Shown piece after piece: positions 43,335 through 51,399 of a stretch of 64,000 nucleotides of DNA; position 1 is the stretch's first letter, and each line of letters starts with the position of its first letter. Source of the DNA: Pseudomonas putida. Its GTDB lineage: Bacteria > Pseudomonadota > Gammaproteobacteria > Pseudomonadales > Pseudomonadaceae. The stretch spans positions 295,965-359,964 of the forward strand of contig NZ_BSKJ01000007.1 of assembly GCF_030159595.1 (NCBI RefSeq), in the 5' to 3' direction. A program made the translations under genes and the position numbers. Below the pieces are notes generated by a model, which worked only from the letters and a program-made list of their open reading frames with translations, had not been told where the DNA came from and ran no database searches.

Positions 43335-44000
43335 CTAACGCCGCAGGTAATCGGCAAAATCGATATCCCCGGCACTGAGAATGGCTTGCACCCGATTATG
43401 CACATTGAGCTTGCGCAAGATCGCCGAAACGTGGGCCTTGACCGTGGTCTCGGCGATATCCAGCGTATAGGCAATCTGTTTGTTCGATTCGCCCTTGGTC
43501 ATGCGCTCAAGCACCAGCAGTTGCTTGCGGGTCAGGGCCTGGAGCATTTCCGGTGGGAAGCTCGGGGCCTCGTTATGGCGCCGGCTGGTGCTGCTTTTCT
43601 GGGCGCGGATGATGTCGGGCGGCAGGTACACGTTGCCGTTGAGGATCTGCTCGATCGCTTCGATCATCTGCGAACGTGGCGAGGACTTGGTGATGAAACC
43701 CACGGCACCGTAGGTGATGGCCTGCAGCACGATCTGCTTTTCCTGCTCGGCCGACACGATCACCACCGGCGTGGTCGGGGCCTCGTTGCGCAGGGTGATC
43801 AGGCCATTCAGGCCGTGCATGCCAGGCATGTTCAGGTCGAGCAGGATCAGGTCGAGGTCATCGTGCGCCTGGGTCAGGGCCAGGGCGCTGTCCAGGTCGG
43901 CGGTTTCCATGACCTCGCTGCCCTGGAAGCCATCGCTGATGACGTTGTGAATGGCTTCGCGAAACAGCGGGTGATCGTCGGCAATCAGAATTTTGTACAT
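43335..44000 (-). CDS. pedR1: PedR1/AgmR/ErbR-type NarL-family response regulator
   Basis: 221 residues. Receiver (ILIADDHPLFREAIHNVISD; phospho-Asp in LDLILLDLNMPGMHG, about residue 57) and a C-terminal LuxR/GerE helix-turn-helix (ESNKQIAYTLDIAETTVKAH). Its place and sequence fit PedR1 (AgmR) of P. putida and ErbR of P. aeruginosa, regulators of PQQ alcohol-oxidation genes. It is probably the protein that reads the recurring motif upstream of ped units, by inference. It faces its own promoter, separate from the CXXCW gene upstream (53-bp gap, same strand). Confidence 0.9.
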   Translation of the reverse strand: MYKILIADDHPLFREAIHNVISDGFQGSEVMETADLDSALALTQAHDDLDLILLDLNMPGMHGLNGLITLRNEAPTTPVVIVSAEQEKQIVLQAITYGAVGFITKSSPRSQMIEAIEQILNGNVYLPPDIIRAQKSSTSRRHNEAPSFPPEMLQALTRKQLLVLERMTKGESNKQIAYTLDIAETTVKAHVSAILRKLNVHNRVQAILSAGDIDFADYLRR

Positions 44001-44053
44001 GGCCTTTTCACCTTGTTTTTATTGGAGGAGCGGGGCACGCATTTGCAGGCAGT

Positions 44054-44602
44054 TCAGGGAAAGGGCACAGGTTGCGCTGGCTGCAGCGGCAGGTTGGCCT
44101 GCTGCCAGGCGTCCAGGCCGTCGCGGTACCAATACAGGTTGTCATAGCCCAGGGCTTTAGCGCGTTTTACCGCGTTCCAGCTTAACCAGCAATCGGAGCG
44201 GCAGTAAAAAACCATGGGTTGCTCTGGGTGCCCGGCAGTGGCTTGTTGCAGGTTGCGCACGAAGTAATCCTGCCAGGCCGGGCTCAGCTCGCCGTCGCCG
44301 GTGTTGGCCAGCCACAGGCTGCCGGGAAGGTTGGCGTGCGGTTCGTCCTCGATGAAACGGCCTTGCAGCCATTGACGACGATAGACGTCGACCAGTACCG
44401 GCCTGGGGCTTTGTGCCAGCAGGCGTTGCAGCGCGGCAGTGTCGACGACCGTGCCACCTTCGACCTGTTGCGGAGTCGGGCTGCGGTAGAGGGTGGCGCG
44501 ATAGCCTTCGGCGGTAAACAGCGGCGCGGTGTCGGCGTGGGCGATACCCAGCGACAGCGTCAGCGAAAGGGCAGCCAGCAAGGGGCGCAGGGCACATGGC
44601 AT
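44054..44602 (-). CDS. PQQ-dependent catabolism-associated CXXCW protein
   Basis: 182 residues with a signal peptide (LSLTLSLGIAHA-DT). It is rhodanese-like, with the loop MVFYCRSDCWLSWNAVKRAK containing the CxxCW motif that names this family of proteins found beside PQQ-dependent alcohol oxidation genes. It acts in the periplasm; a role in disulfide or sulfur handling for quinoprotein maturation is possible but unproven. AAAGGAT precedes the ATG. A ped-type element lies 52-93 bases upstream, on the coding strand. Confidence 0.9.
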   Translation of the reverse strand: MPCALRPLLAALSLTLSLGIAHADTAPLFTAEGYRATLYRSPTPQQVEGGTVVDTAALQRLLAQSPRPVLVDVYRRQWLQGRFIEDEPHANLPGSLWLANTGDGELSPAWQDYFVRNLQQATAGHPEQPMVFYCRSDCWLSWNAVKRAKALGYDNLYWYRDGLDAWQQANLPLQPAQPVPFP

Positions 44603-44653
44603 GGTTTTATCCTTTTTGTTATAGGTCCATTACATGCCAGTGGTGGTGCGTTG

Positions 44654-44695
44654 TGAATGCGACGATCAGACAGCAAAGGCAGTACTAAAGTAGTA
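44654..44695 (-). promoter_or_regulatory. ped-type two-part motif upstream of the CXXCW gene
   Basis: On the minus strand CTACTAC is followed 36 bases later (start to start) by GCATTC, the same spacing as at pedF and pedI. The middle CCAAAG is not conserved here. Confidence 0.55.
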
Positions 44696-44703
44696 GACGC
44701 TGT

Positions 44704-45495
44704 TCAGCGCGGCTTGCGCAGTGCCGCATGCTGGGGGTTGAAGGTGAGGATCGCCAGCAGCGTGAACAGCGCCGTCAACCCTAGACACACCGACAGCGCT
44801 AGCAGGTTCAGCCGTTCGTACAAGGCGAACCGCACCAGCTCCACCGCATGCGTAAACGGGTTCACCGCACACAGCCAGTACAGCCACTGGCTGGCCTCGC
44901 GCATCTTCCACAGCGGGTACAACGCCGAAGACAGGAAAAACAGCGGGAAGATCACGAAGTTCATCACCCCGGCAAAGTTCTCCAGCTGGCGGATCGCGTT
45001 CGACAGCAGCAGCCCCAGGGCACTGAGCATCAGTGCTACCAGCAGCATTGCCGGCAGCGCCAGCAGCAGGCCCGCAGCTGGCGGCTGTACGCCGTACAGC
45101 CAGGCGATGGCGAGGAAAGCATACACCTGCAACAGGGAAATCAACGCGGTCGCCAACAGCTTGCTGCCCAGCAGAAACGGACGCGGCAACGGGCTGGTCA
45201 GCAGCACGCGCATGCTGCCCATCTCCCGGTCATACACCATCGACAACGAGCCCTGCATGCCGTTGAAGAGCAAGATCATGCAGGCCAGGCCCGGGATGAT
45301 GTACACCTCGTAGGGAATGTAGGTGTCGTAGGGCTCGATGATGGCAATGCCCAGGGCCGCACGAAACCCGGCGGCGAACACCAGCAACCACAGCAGCGGT
45401 CGCACCAGGGCACTGAGCAGGCGCGTGCGCTGCATCACGAAGCGCAACCATTCGCGGAGCATGATGCCGTTGAAACATTGCCAGTAAGCGTTCAT
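44704..45495 (-). CDS. ABC-2-type permease of the PQQ alcohol-oxidation system
   Basis: 263 residues with about six membrane helices and an ABC-2 pattern (MLREWLRFVMQRTRLLSALV, then RPLLWLLVFAAGFRAALG; REMGSMRVLLTSPLPRPFLL). Together with the ATPase encoded upstream it forms an exporter. In P. putida these genes belong to the ped cluster, and similar ABC sets accompany quinoprotein alcohol dehydrogenases. The cargo is unknown. The ATG overlaps the ATPase stop by four bases. Confidence 0.87.
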   Translation of the reverse strand: MNAYWQCFNGIMLREWLRFVMQRTRLLSALVRPLLWLLVFAAGFRAALGIAIIEPYDTYIPYEVYIIPGLACMILLFNGMQGSLSMVYDREMGSMRVLLTSPLPRPFLLGSKLLATALISLLQVYAFLAIAWLYGVQPPAAGLLLALPAMLLVALMLSALGLLLSNAIRQLENFAGVMNFVIFPLFFLSSALYPLWKMREASQWLYWLCAVNPFTHAVELVRFALYERLNLLALSVCLGLTALFTLLAILTFNPQHAALRKPR

Positions 45496-46232
45496 GGGGC
45501 GTTGGCTCCTGAGGGCGCGCTGGTCAGGCGGGCAAAGGCATTGTCGAGGTCGCCACCGTGCTCCAGGCTCAGGGCGTCGGCGGTGCCGCTGGCCACCAGG
45601 CGGCCTTGATGCAGAATCAGCAGGTCATCGCTGGGCTGTACTTCGTCCAGCAGGTGGGTGGTCCACAGCACACTGAGCTGCTGCTCGCGGCACAGCAGCC
45701 GCACATGCTGGTTGAGCGCCAGGCGGCTGGCCGGATCGAGGCCCACGCTGGCTTCGTCAAGCAGCAGCAGGCGTGGTTCGTGCAACAGCGCGCGGGCAAT
45801 TTCCACTCGGCGCCGATGGCCGATATTCAGTGCACGAACACGCTCATGCCGACGTTCTCTCAGGCCTTGACGTGCCAGTTCGGCTTCGACCCGTTGGCAG
45901 CTCTGGCGCCGCGACAGGCCATGCAGCGCCGCGTGGTAGCGCAGGTTCTGTTCAACGCTCAGGTCCAGGTCCAGGGTGCTTTGCTGAAACACCACGCCCA
46001 GCTGGCGCAAGGCCGGACGTGCGGCGCTGCGCAGCGAGCAGCCGCCTACCCGGATGTCGCCGTGCTGCAGGTCGTATAGGCGGGTAAGCAGGGCGATGAG
46101 CGTCGATTTGCCGGCACCATTGGGGCCCAGCAACGCGGCGAAGCGCCCGGGCGCCAGGCTGAACCCGACGTGTTTGAGTGCCTCGCGCTGGCCGTAGGCA
46201 AAGCTTACGTCACTGACGTCTAGCGCGTTCAT
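45492..46232 (-). CDS. ABC ATPase of the PQQ alcohol-oxidation system
   Basis: 246 residues with Walker A GPNGAGKST (about 36-44), a Q-loop in GVVFQQSTLDLDLS, Walker B RLLLLDEASVGLDP and the switch His in LWTTHLLDE. The usual LSGGQ signature reads LNIGHRRRVEIARALL, a strong departure seen in this exporter subfamily. It is coupled by overlaps to the beta-propeller gene upstream and the permease downstream. Confidence 0.88.
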   Translation of the reverse strand: MNALDVSDVSFAYGQREALKHVGFSLAPGRFAALLGPNGAGKSTLIALLTRLYDLQHGDIRVGGCSLRSAARPALRQLGVVFQQSTLDLDLSVEQNLRYHAALHGLSRRQSCQRVEAELARQGLRERRHERVRALNIGHRRRVEIARALLHEPRLLLLDEASVGLDPASRLALNQHVRLLCREQQLSVLWTTHLLDEVQPSDDLLILHQGRLVASGTADALSLEHGGDLDNAFARLTSAPSGANAP

Positions 46233-47218
46233 GGTGTTACCACCACACCCCAGGGGTAGCGCCCGACCTTCACCGACTTGAGCACCTTGAGGTTTTTCGC
46301 ATCGATGACCGAAACATCGCCGCTGACGCCATTAGTGGCCAGCAACTGGCTCTGGTCCGGGGTGAACGCCAGCTGCCACACCCGCCGCCCGACCAACAGG
46401 TAGTCGAGTACTTCGTAGGTGTTGGCATCGATCACCGCCACATGGTTGGCCGGGCCCAGGGCGACGAAGGCGTACTTGCCATCGGCGCTGAGCTTGATGC
46501 CCACCGGTTGCACCTTGTCCGGGTGCACGCCCTTGATCTGGAAGTTCAGGGTTTTGAGTACCTGGCGCGTCGCCACGTCAAGAATGGTCACTGTGCCGCC
46601 GATTTCCGCCGATGCCCACAGCCGCGAGCCGTCCTTGTTGAACTCGACGAAGCGTGGCCGCTGATCGACCAGGGTGCTGTCGGCCAGGGTCTGGGTGCTG
46701 GTGTCGATCCAGTGCAGCATGTTGGTGGTTTCGCTGGTGTTGACTGCCCACTTGCCGTCGGGGCTTACCGCCATGCCTTCGGGTTCGATGCCGACGTCGA
46801 TCTGCCCCAGCACCTTGTCGGTGACAGTGTCGATCACGGTCACCAGCGCATCGTCCTCGTTGGACACATACAGCCAGCGGTCGTTAGGGTGCAGGGCGAA
46901 CTGCTCGGGGTCCTTGCCGGAGGGCAGCTCTTTGATGATCTTGCGGGTGGCCACGTCCATCACCTGCACCCGGTCCGAATCGCTGGCGCAGATGTACAGC
47001 AGCGTGTTGTCGTGGGACAGCAGCAGGCCGCGCGGGCGCTGGCCCACCGGCAGGGTCTCGGTGACCTCCAGGGTTTGCATGTCGATCAGGCTGAGGCTGT
47101 TGTCTTTCTCGTTGGAGACCCAGGCGGTGGCGGCCATGGCGTGCCCGCAGGCCAGTGCCAGGGCGCCCGACAGCAGGCTGGGATAAAGCAGGGCCCGGTG
47201 AAAGTGAGGGCGGCGCAT
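46229..47218 (-). CDS. PQQ-dependent catabolism-associated YVTN beta-propeller protein
   Basis: 329 residues with a signal peptide (ALALACGHAMA-AT). It has seven or so YVTN-type repeats, for example WLYVSNEDDALVTVIDTVTD and QLLATNGVSGDVSVIDAKNL. These propellers accompany PQQ-dependent alcohol oxidation operons and act in the periplasm; binding of a cofactor or protein partner is likely but undefined. Its stop overlaps the ATPase start. It belongs to an operon starting with the ABC-type binding protein gene at 48427. Confidence 0.88.
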   Translation of the reverse strand: MRRPHFHRALLYPSLLSGALALACGHAMAATAWVSNEKDNSLSLIDMQTLEVTETLPVGQRPRGLLLSHDNTLLYICASDSDRVQVMDVATRKIIKELPSGKDPEQFALHPNDRWLYVSNEDDALVTVIDTVTDKVLGQIDVGIEPEGMAVSPDGKWAVNTSETTNMLHWIDTSTQTLADSTLVDQRPRFVEFNKDGSRLWASAEIGGTVTILDVATRQVLKTLNFQIKGVHPDKVQPVGIKLSADGKYAFVALGPANHVAVIDANTYEVLDYLLVGRRVWQLAFTPDQSQLLATNGVSGDVSVIDAKNLKVLKSVKVGRYPWGVVVTP

Positions 47219-47248
47219 GGCGAATTCCTTATTGTTGTGGTTATCGGG

Positions 47249-48427
47249 TCAGGGGTAGCTGCAGGTCACTTCGGGCTTGTCGTAGCCCAGGCTGTCCATT
47301 TCGTTGAAGGGGTGCAGGAAACCCTCCTGCGGCGAGGTGCTGACCAGGGCGCGTGGCTGCACCAGCGGGATCGGCTGGCGCAGTTCGCCGTTCCACGGGC
47401 GGTAGCTGAGCTTGCGCCCCTTGAAACCGTCCAGCGGCAACTGATCGCTCAGCAGCAGTTGCTGCAGCGCCCGTGGCTCGGCCTGGTGCAGTTTGCTGAC
47501 CGCGCTGGCGACGCTGCGCACCGCCATCCAGGCGGCAAAGTCGCGGTCGTTCATCCAGCGCCCGGCCTGGGTTTCGAAGCGTTTCTGCAGCTGCGCGGCG
47601 CCGAAAGTTTCCACGGTCTTGTGCCAGCCAGTAGGAGTCAGGCCCTGGGTGCCGGCCACGGGGCGCGGGTACCAGGTCTGGTAGGGCAGGTACTCGCCAA
47701 AGTCGCCGCGTTCGTCCGCCACAAGCACCACGTCGTATTCGGCGGTTTGCGTGAACAGCGGCATGTCGGCCTGGGCGCTGCGGCGCTGGTCGTTGTCGAA
47801 GGTCCAGGCTTTTTCCGCAACCAACTGCACACCAAAGCGCTTTAGCGAGCGGCGCAGGGCGGCGGCGTAGGCCTGGTCGTCTGCGGTCTGGCCGACCACC
47901 AGCAGCGCCCGCTGCCATTTGCGCAGCACCAGGAACTGCACCAGCGCATCGGCCAGCATGGCCCGGCCCGGCAGGCTGTGCAGCACATTGCCCAGGCATT
48001 GGGTGCTGCGCAGGCTATCGTCGGGGCTACCCGCATTGAACAGCAGGCTGTCGGGCAGGGCGGCCGACAACGCACGCAGGCTGGTGGCGGGGGCATTCAC
48101 CACGAACAGGCGCAAGCCTTGGTCATGCTGAGCCTTGGCGGCCTGCAGCAGGGCCTCGGGGCTGTCGACAGTGGCGCTGGTCAGCTGGAATTGCTGCTTA
48201 AGGAAGCGCCCGGTGCTGTTGCTGTCGACAATCGCCAGTTCCGCCCCCTGCCGCCCGGCGTCGGCAGGCTCGGGGATGATGTTGGATAGCAACGGACCGG
48301 GGTCGGGGCGATAGCCCAGGTAGCCGATGCCTACCTGCAACGGTTCTGCGGCGGGCGCCAGGGGCGCGCACAACGTGGTGGCCAAGGCCAGCAGGCAGGT
48401 CAGGGCAAGGTGGGCAGGCTGGCGCAT
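47249..48427 (-). CDS. PQQ alcohol-oxidation-associated ABC-type periplasmic binding protein
   Basis: 392 residues with a signal peptide (LALTCLLALATTLCAPLAPA). It is a Leu/Ile/Val-type periplasmic binding fold: LQVGIGYLGYRPDPGPLLSN at the start, and RKWQRALLVVGQTADDQAYA for the hinge. The family occurs with the YVTN propeller and ABC-2 exporter in quinoprotein systems, so it may work with an exporter rather than an importer. ATG 48427 is supported by TGGAG 6 bases upstream. It heads the minus-strand operon that runs to the ABC-2 permease. Confidence 0.87.
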   Translation of the reverse strand: MRQPAHLALTCLLALATTLCAPLAPAAEPLQVGIGYLGYRPDPGPLLSNIIPEPADAGRQGAELAIVDSNSTGRFLKQQFQLTSATVDSPEALLQAAKAQHDQGLRLFVVNAPATSLRALSAALPDSLLFNAGSPDDSLRSTQCLGNVLHSLPGRAMLADALVQFLVLRKWQRALLVVGQTADDQAYAAALRRSLKRFGVQLVAEKAWTFDNDQRRSAQADMPLFTQTAEYDVVLVADERGDFGEYLPYQTWYPRPVAGTQGLTPTGWHKTVETFGAAQLQKRFETQAGRWMNDRDFAAWMAVRSVASAVSKLHQAEPRALQQLLLSDQLPLDGFKGRKLSYRPWNGELRQPIPLVQPRALVSTSPQEGFLHPFNEMDSLGYDKPEVTCSYP

Positions 48428-48505
48428 AACACACTCCACGGCAGATGGCGCCAGCATAGGAAGCCCGCAGGAAGGGGGAAATATGCAGAAAGTAGCGCCC
48501 GGGCG

Positions 48506-48526
48506 GTACCAAGGTAGTAATTCGGC
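48506..48526 (+). promoter_or_regulatory. ped-type motif between the binding-protein gene and pedS2
   Basis: GTACCAAGGTAGTAATTCGG: the element with one extra base before ATTCGG, 63-83 bases before the pedS2 GTG. It lies in the divergent region and could serve both directions; GTACCAAGGTAG is close to palindromic. Confidence 0.65.
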
Positions 48527-48588
48527 GTAGGTGCTGCGGCTTTACGATGGAAAGCACGATGGGCCACAACGCCCAAGGAGAATCACCT

Positions 48589-49866
48589 GTGCGCCTTGTC
48601 AACCTGTCGGCCCTGTGGCGGGTCAACCTTTGGGTCACATGCTGTTTCGCCTTGGTGACGCTGGCCTGTGCCGGGGTGCTGTTGCACCAGGCGGTGGCTG
48701 ATGTCGAGCGAGAGTTGCAGTCTGCCGAAGCCGTGGTGGCTTACCTGGGCGACACCGCCGAACGTGACCCGGCAAGCCTGCAACCACGGCTGACCCAGAG
48801 CCTGCGCCATGTGCGGGTACACTGGCTGGCGGCGGGAGAAGCACCGCAGTTACCGCTGGAGAGCGGCCTGGATGCCTGGCTGGGCCGCCAGCTATTGGGT
48901 GAGCGGCACAGTAGCAGCCGGCTGCTGGACCTCAATGACGGGGCTCGGGTGCTGATCGCTGTAGATGCGCGGGACGAGATCGATGAAGTCTGGGATGCTT
49001 TGCAGCAACTGCTTAGCCTGTTTGGCCTGGCGTTGTTACTGAGCCTGTTGACCATCCGCTGGGCGGTGCGGCGTGGCATGGGTTTGCTGGATGAGCTGCT
49101 GCAGGCTTTGCGTCAGGTCTCGGGCGGGCAGTTGACAGCCCGCCTGCGCGAGGCCGGCCTGCCGGAGGCGCGTCAGCTGGCGGAGCACTTCAACCGCATG
49201 GCCGCCACCCTTGAGCAGACCCAGGCCGACAATACCCAACTGACTCAGGCCCTGCTGGCGGTGCAGGAGCAGGAACGTACTCACCTGGCGCAGACCCTGC
49301 ACGACGACCTCGGGCAATACCTGGCAGGGATTCGTGCGCAGGTCTGCCTGCTGCGCATGGTGGCCGACCAGCCGACCGTGGTGGAACAGACGGCGCAAGC
49401 CCTGGCACTCAACTGCGAACGCCTGCAACAGGGTTTTCGTGCCCTGGTGCGCGACCTGTATCCGGTGGCGTTGCAACACATGCCGCTGGCCGAAGCCTTC
49501 GATCTGCTTGTCAACCAGTGGCAGGCCAGCCAGGGCATTGAATGCCGTTTGCGGGTTGGCGGGCACTTGCCAACGCTGCCCGGGGCGAGCCGTACTCACC
49601 TTTACCGGTTGTTGCAAGAGGCGTTGACCAACGTCGCCCGGCATGCCGGTGCCAGCCAGGTGCGGGTACGCCTGCAACGCAGTGCCAAGGGCCTGCGCCT
49701 GCTGATTCGCGACGACGGCTGCGGCGCCCGCCAGCCTCAACGGCCCGGCGTAGGCCTGCACTCGATGGCCGAGCGCGCCCGCAGTCTGGGGGGCGAGCTG
49801 CGCATTTTCAGCCGTCCCGGCGCTGGCTGGGCATTGGCCCTGAACATTCCTTTGGAGGTGAGATGA
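48589..49866 (+). CDS. pedS2: PedS2-type membrane sensor histidine kinase
   Basis: 425 residues from GTG 48589, chosen because AAGGAG lies 11 bases upstream; an ATG at 48547 has no such site. Two membrane helices (about 12-33 and 142-164) enclose a short periplasmic domain. HAMP follows, then HisKA_3 with TLHDDLGQYLAGIRAQVCLL (phospho-His), and HATPase with EALTNVARHAGASQV. In P. putida PedS2/PedR2 switches between pedE and pedH according to lanthanides. The stop overlaps the pedR2 start (ATGA). Confidence 0.88.
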   Translation: MRLVNLSALWRVNLWVTCCFALVTLACAGVLLHQAVADVERELQSAEAVVAYLGDTAERDPASLQPRLTQSLRHVRVHWLAAGEAPQLPLESGLDAWLGRQLLGERHSSSRLLDLNDGARVLIAVDARDEIDEVWDALQQLLSLFGLALLLSLLTIRWAVRRGMGLLDELLQALRQVSGGQLTARLREAGLPEARQLAEHFNRMAATLEQTQADNTQLTQALLAVQEQERTHLAQTLHDDLGQYLAGIRAQVCLLRMVADQPTVVEQTAQALALNCERLQQGFRALVRDLYPVALQHMPLAEAFDLLVNQWQASQGIECRLRVGGHLPTLPGASRTHLYRLLQEALTNVARHAGASQVRVRLQRSAKGLRLLIRDDGCGARQPQRPGVGLHSMAERARSLGGELRIFSRPGAGWALALNIPLEVR

Positions 49867-50501
49867 ATATCGTACTGGTCGATGACCACGCCGTGGTTCG
49901 CCAGGGCTATGCCAGCCTGCTACGCGCGGTGTTGCCCGCGATGGAAGTGCGTGAGGCCGCCAGTGGCGAAGAGGCGTTGGCCCGGGTTCAGGAGCAAGTG
50001 CCGAACCTGGTGATCATGGATTTTGGCCTGCCTGGTATTAGCGGCCTTGAAACCACCCGCCGCCTGCGCCAGCGTCTGCCCCAGTTACGCGTGCTGTTTT
50101 TCAGCATGCATGATGAGCTACCGCTGGTGCGCCAGGCACTTGAAGCCGGGGCCTCGGGTTACCTGACCAAAAACTCGGCGCCCGAGGTGTTGATCGAAGC
50201 GGTGCAGCGGGTGTTGGCCGGGCATGCGTACATCGAACAGCCTTTGGCTACCCAATTGGCTTGCACTTCACAACAAAGCGCCAGCGACCCGCGTTTGCAG
50301 CGCATGACCCAGCGTGAGCTGGAGATTTTCACGATGTTGGCCAAAGGCACCCCGGCGCGGGTGATTGCCGAGCAGTTGTGTATCAGTGCCAAGACCGTGT
50401 CCAATCATTTGACCTTGCTCAAGAGCAAGTTGCAGGTCAGCTCGCATGCCGAGCTGGTGCATTTGGGGATTGATTTGGGGGTAGTAAGGGTGGCGGGGTG
50501 A
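49863..50501 (+). CDS. pedR2: PedR2-type NarL-family response regulator
   Basis: 212 residues. Receiver MNIVLVDDHAVVRQGYASLL with phospho-Asp in NLVIMDFGLPGISG (about residue 54), and a C-terminal LuxR HTH (TPARVIAEQLCISAKTVSNH). It is the cognate regulator of PedS2, co-translated by a four-base overlap. The CGGGA/TCCCG arrays in the pedE and pedH promoters are its likely binding sites, by inference. Confidence 0.9.
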   Translation: MNIVLVDDHAVVRQGYASLLRAVLPAMEVREAASGEEALARVQEQVPNLVIMDFGLPGISGLETTRRLRQRLPQLRVLFFSMHDELPLVRQALEAGASGYLTKNSAPEVLIEAVQRVLAGHAYIEQPLATQLACTSQQSASDPRLQRMTQRELEIFTMLAKGTPARVIAEQLCISAKTVSNHLTLLKSKLQVSSHAELVHLGIDLGVVRVAG

Positions 50502-50524
50502 GGTCCTTATCGAGTAAGCGCGGA

Positions 50525-50616
50525 CCCTGTGGGAGCGGGTTCACCCGCGAACACCGGCATAGCCGGTGCCATACACCGTGTCGCATTCTTCGCGGGTGAA
50601 CCCGCTCCCACAGGGT
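50525..50616. repeat. REP pair (GGGTTCACCC/GGGTGAACCC subtype)
   Basis: Inverted pair CCTGTGGGAGCGGGTTCACC and its reverse copy with CACCGGCATAGCCGGTG between, in the gap between convergent pedR2 and the pentapeptide gene. Confidence 0.9.
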
Positions 50617-50641
50617 ATTCGTGTGCCTTGACGTGCGACGT

Positions 50642-51301
50642 TCAATTGTCCCAAGTCTCAGGACACCCCTTGCACCCCTCCATGTTGGCCTCCTGAAAAT
50701 TCCCATAATGCTGCCGCGCCCCGCGCAAATCGGCGCGCTCCAGGTTGCTCTGGCCAAACTTGGCTTCTTGCAGATTAGCGTCCCCCAGGTTGGCCTCTTG
50801 CAGGTCTGTCTTGCTTAGCCAGGCCATCTCAAGGTCTGCCGCCCGCAGGTTGGCCTGGTGCATCTTTGCCCCTGACAGCCTGGCGAACTGCAGGTAGGCC
50901 GCACTGAGGTCGGCTTTTTCGAACTGCGCGCCTTGGGCAAACATGCCCCAGCCTTGAATGGCGACCAACTTGCCATTGCTCAGGTCGGCCAGGCGCAAGT
51001 TGCTTTGTTGCAGGCTGGCACGGGTCAGGTTGGCGCCTTGCAGGCGGGCCTTTTCCAGGTTGGCCAGGTCCAGCCGGGCATGGCGCAGGTCGGCATCACG
51101 CAGGTCGGCGCCGGCCAGGTTCATCTTGCGCAGGTCCTGGTTGGCCAGGTTGGCGCCGCGCAGGTTGGCGCCCGGGCACTGGCTGGCTTCGGCAATCACG
51201 CAGCCGTTGATGGTCAACGGGGCATCGTTGCCATCGTCGTCGGCACTCACCGCCATGGCGGGGGACAGTACCAACAGCAAGGCAAAGGGCAGGTAGTTCA
51301 T
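50642..51301 (-). CDS. Exported pentapeptide-repeat protein
   Basis: 219 residues with a signal peptide (LPFALLLVLSPAMA-VS). From about residue 43 it has a long run of A(D/N)LxX pentapeptides: ANLRGANLANQDLRKMNLAG, LDLANLEKARLQGANLTRAS, ADLEMAWLSKTDLQEANLGD. It folds as a right-handed quadrilateral helix, probably in the periplasm. Two cysteines sit near the C-terminus (GCKGCPE). A pentapeptide gene occupies this position in P. putida ped clusters. Function is unknown. Confidence 0.85.
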   Translation of the reverse strand: MNYLPFALLLVLSPAMAVSADDDGNDAPLTINGCVIAEASQCPGANLRGANLANQDLRKMNLAGADLRDADLRHARLDLANLEKARLQGANLTRASLQQSNLRLADLSNGKLVAIQGWGMFAQGAQFEKADLSAAYLQFARLSGAKMHQANLRAADLEMAWLSKTDLQEANLGDANLQEAKFGQSNLERADLRGARQHYGNFQEANMEGCKGCPETWDN

Positions 51302-51339
51302 GGCGAAAGGCTCTCATCGGAATAGGAGATAACCGCTAT

Positions 51340-51377
51340 GGGGCCGCTTTGCGACCTATCGGCGGCAAAGCAGCCCC
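51340..51377 (-). terminator. Terminator after pedE
   Basis: GGGGCCGCTTTGC and GCAAAGCAGCCCC form a stem with one mismatch, 22 bases past the pedE stop. Confidence 0.65.
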
Positions 51378-51399
51378 AGTAATGCTCTACCTCAGGCGA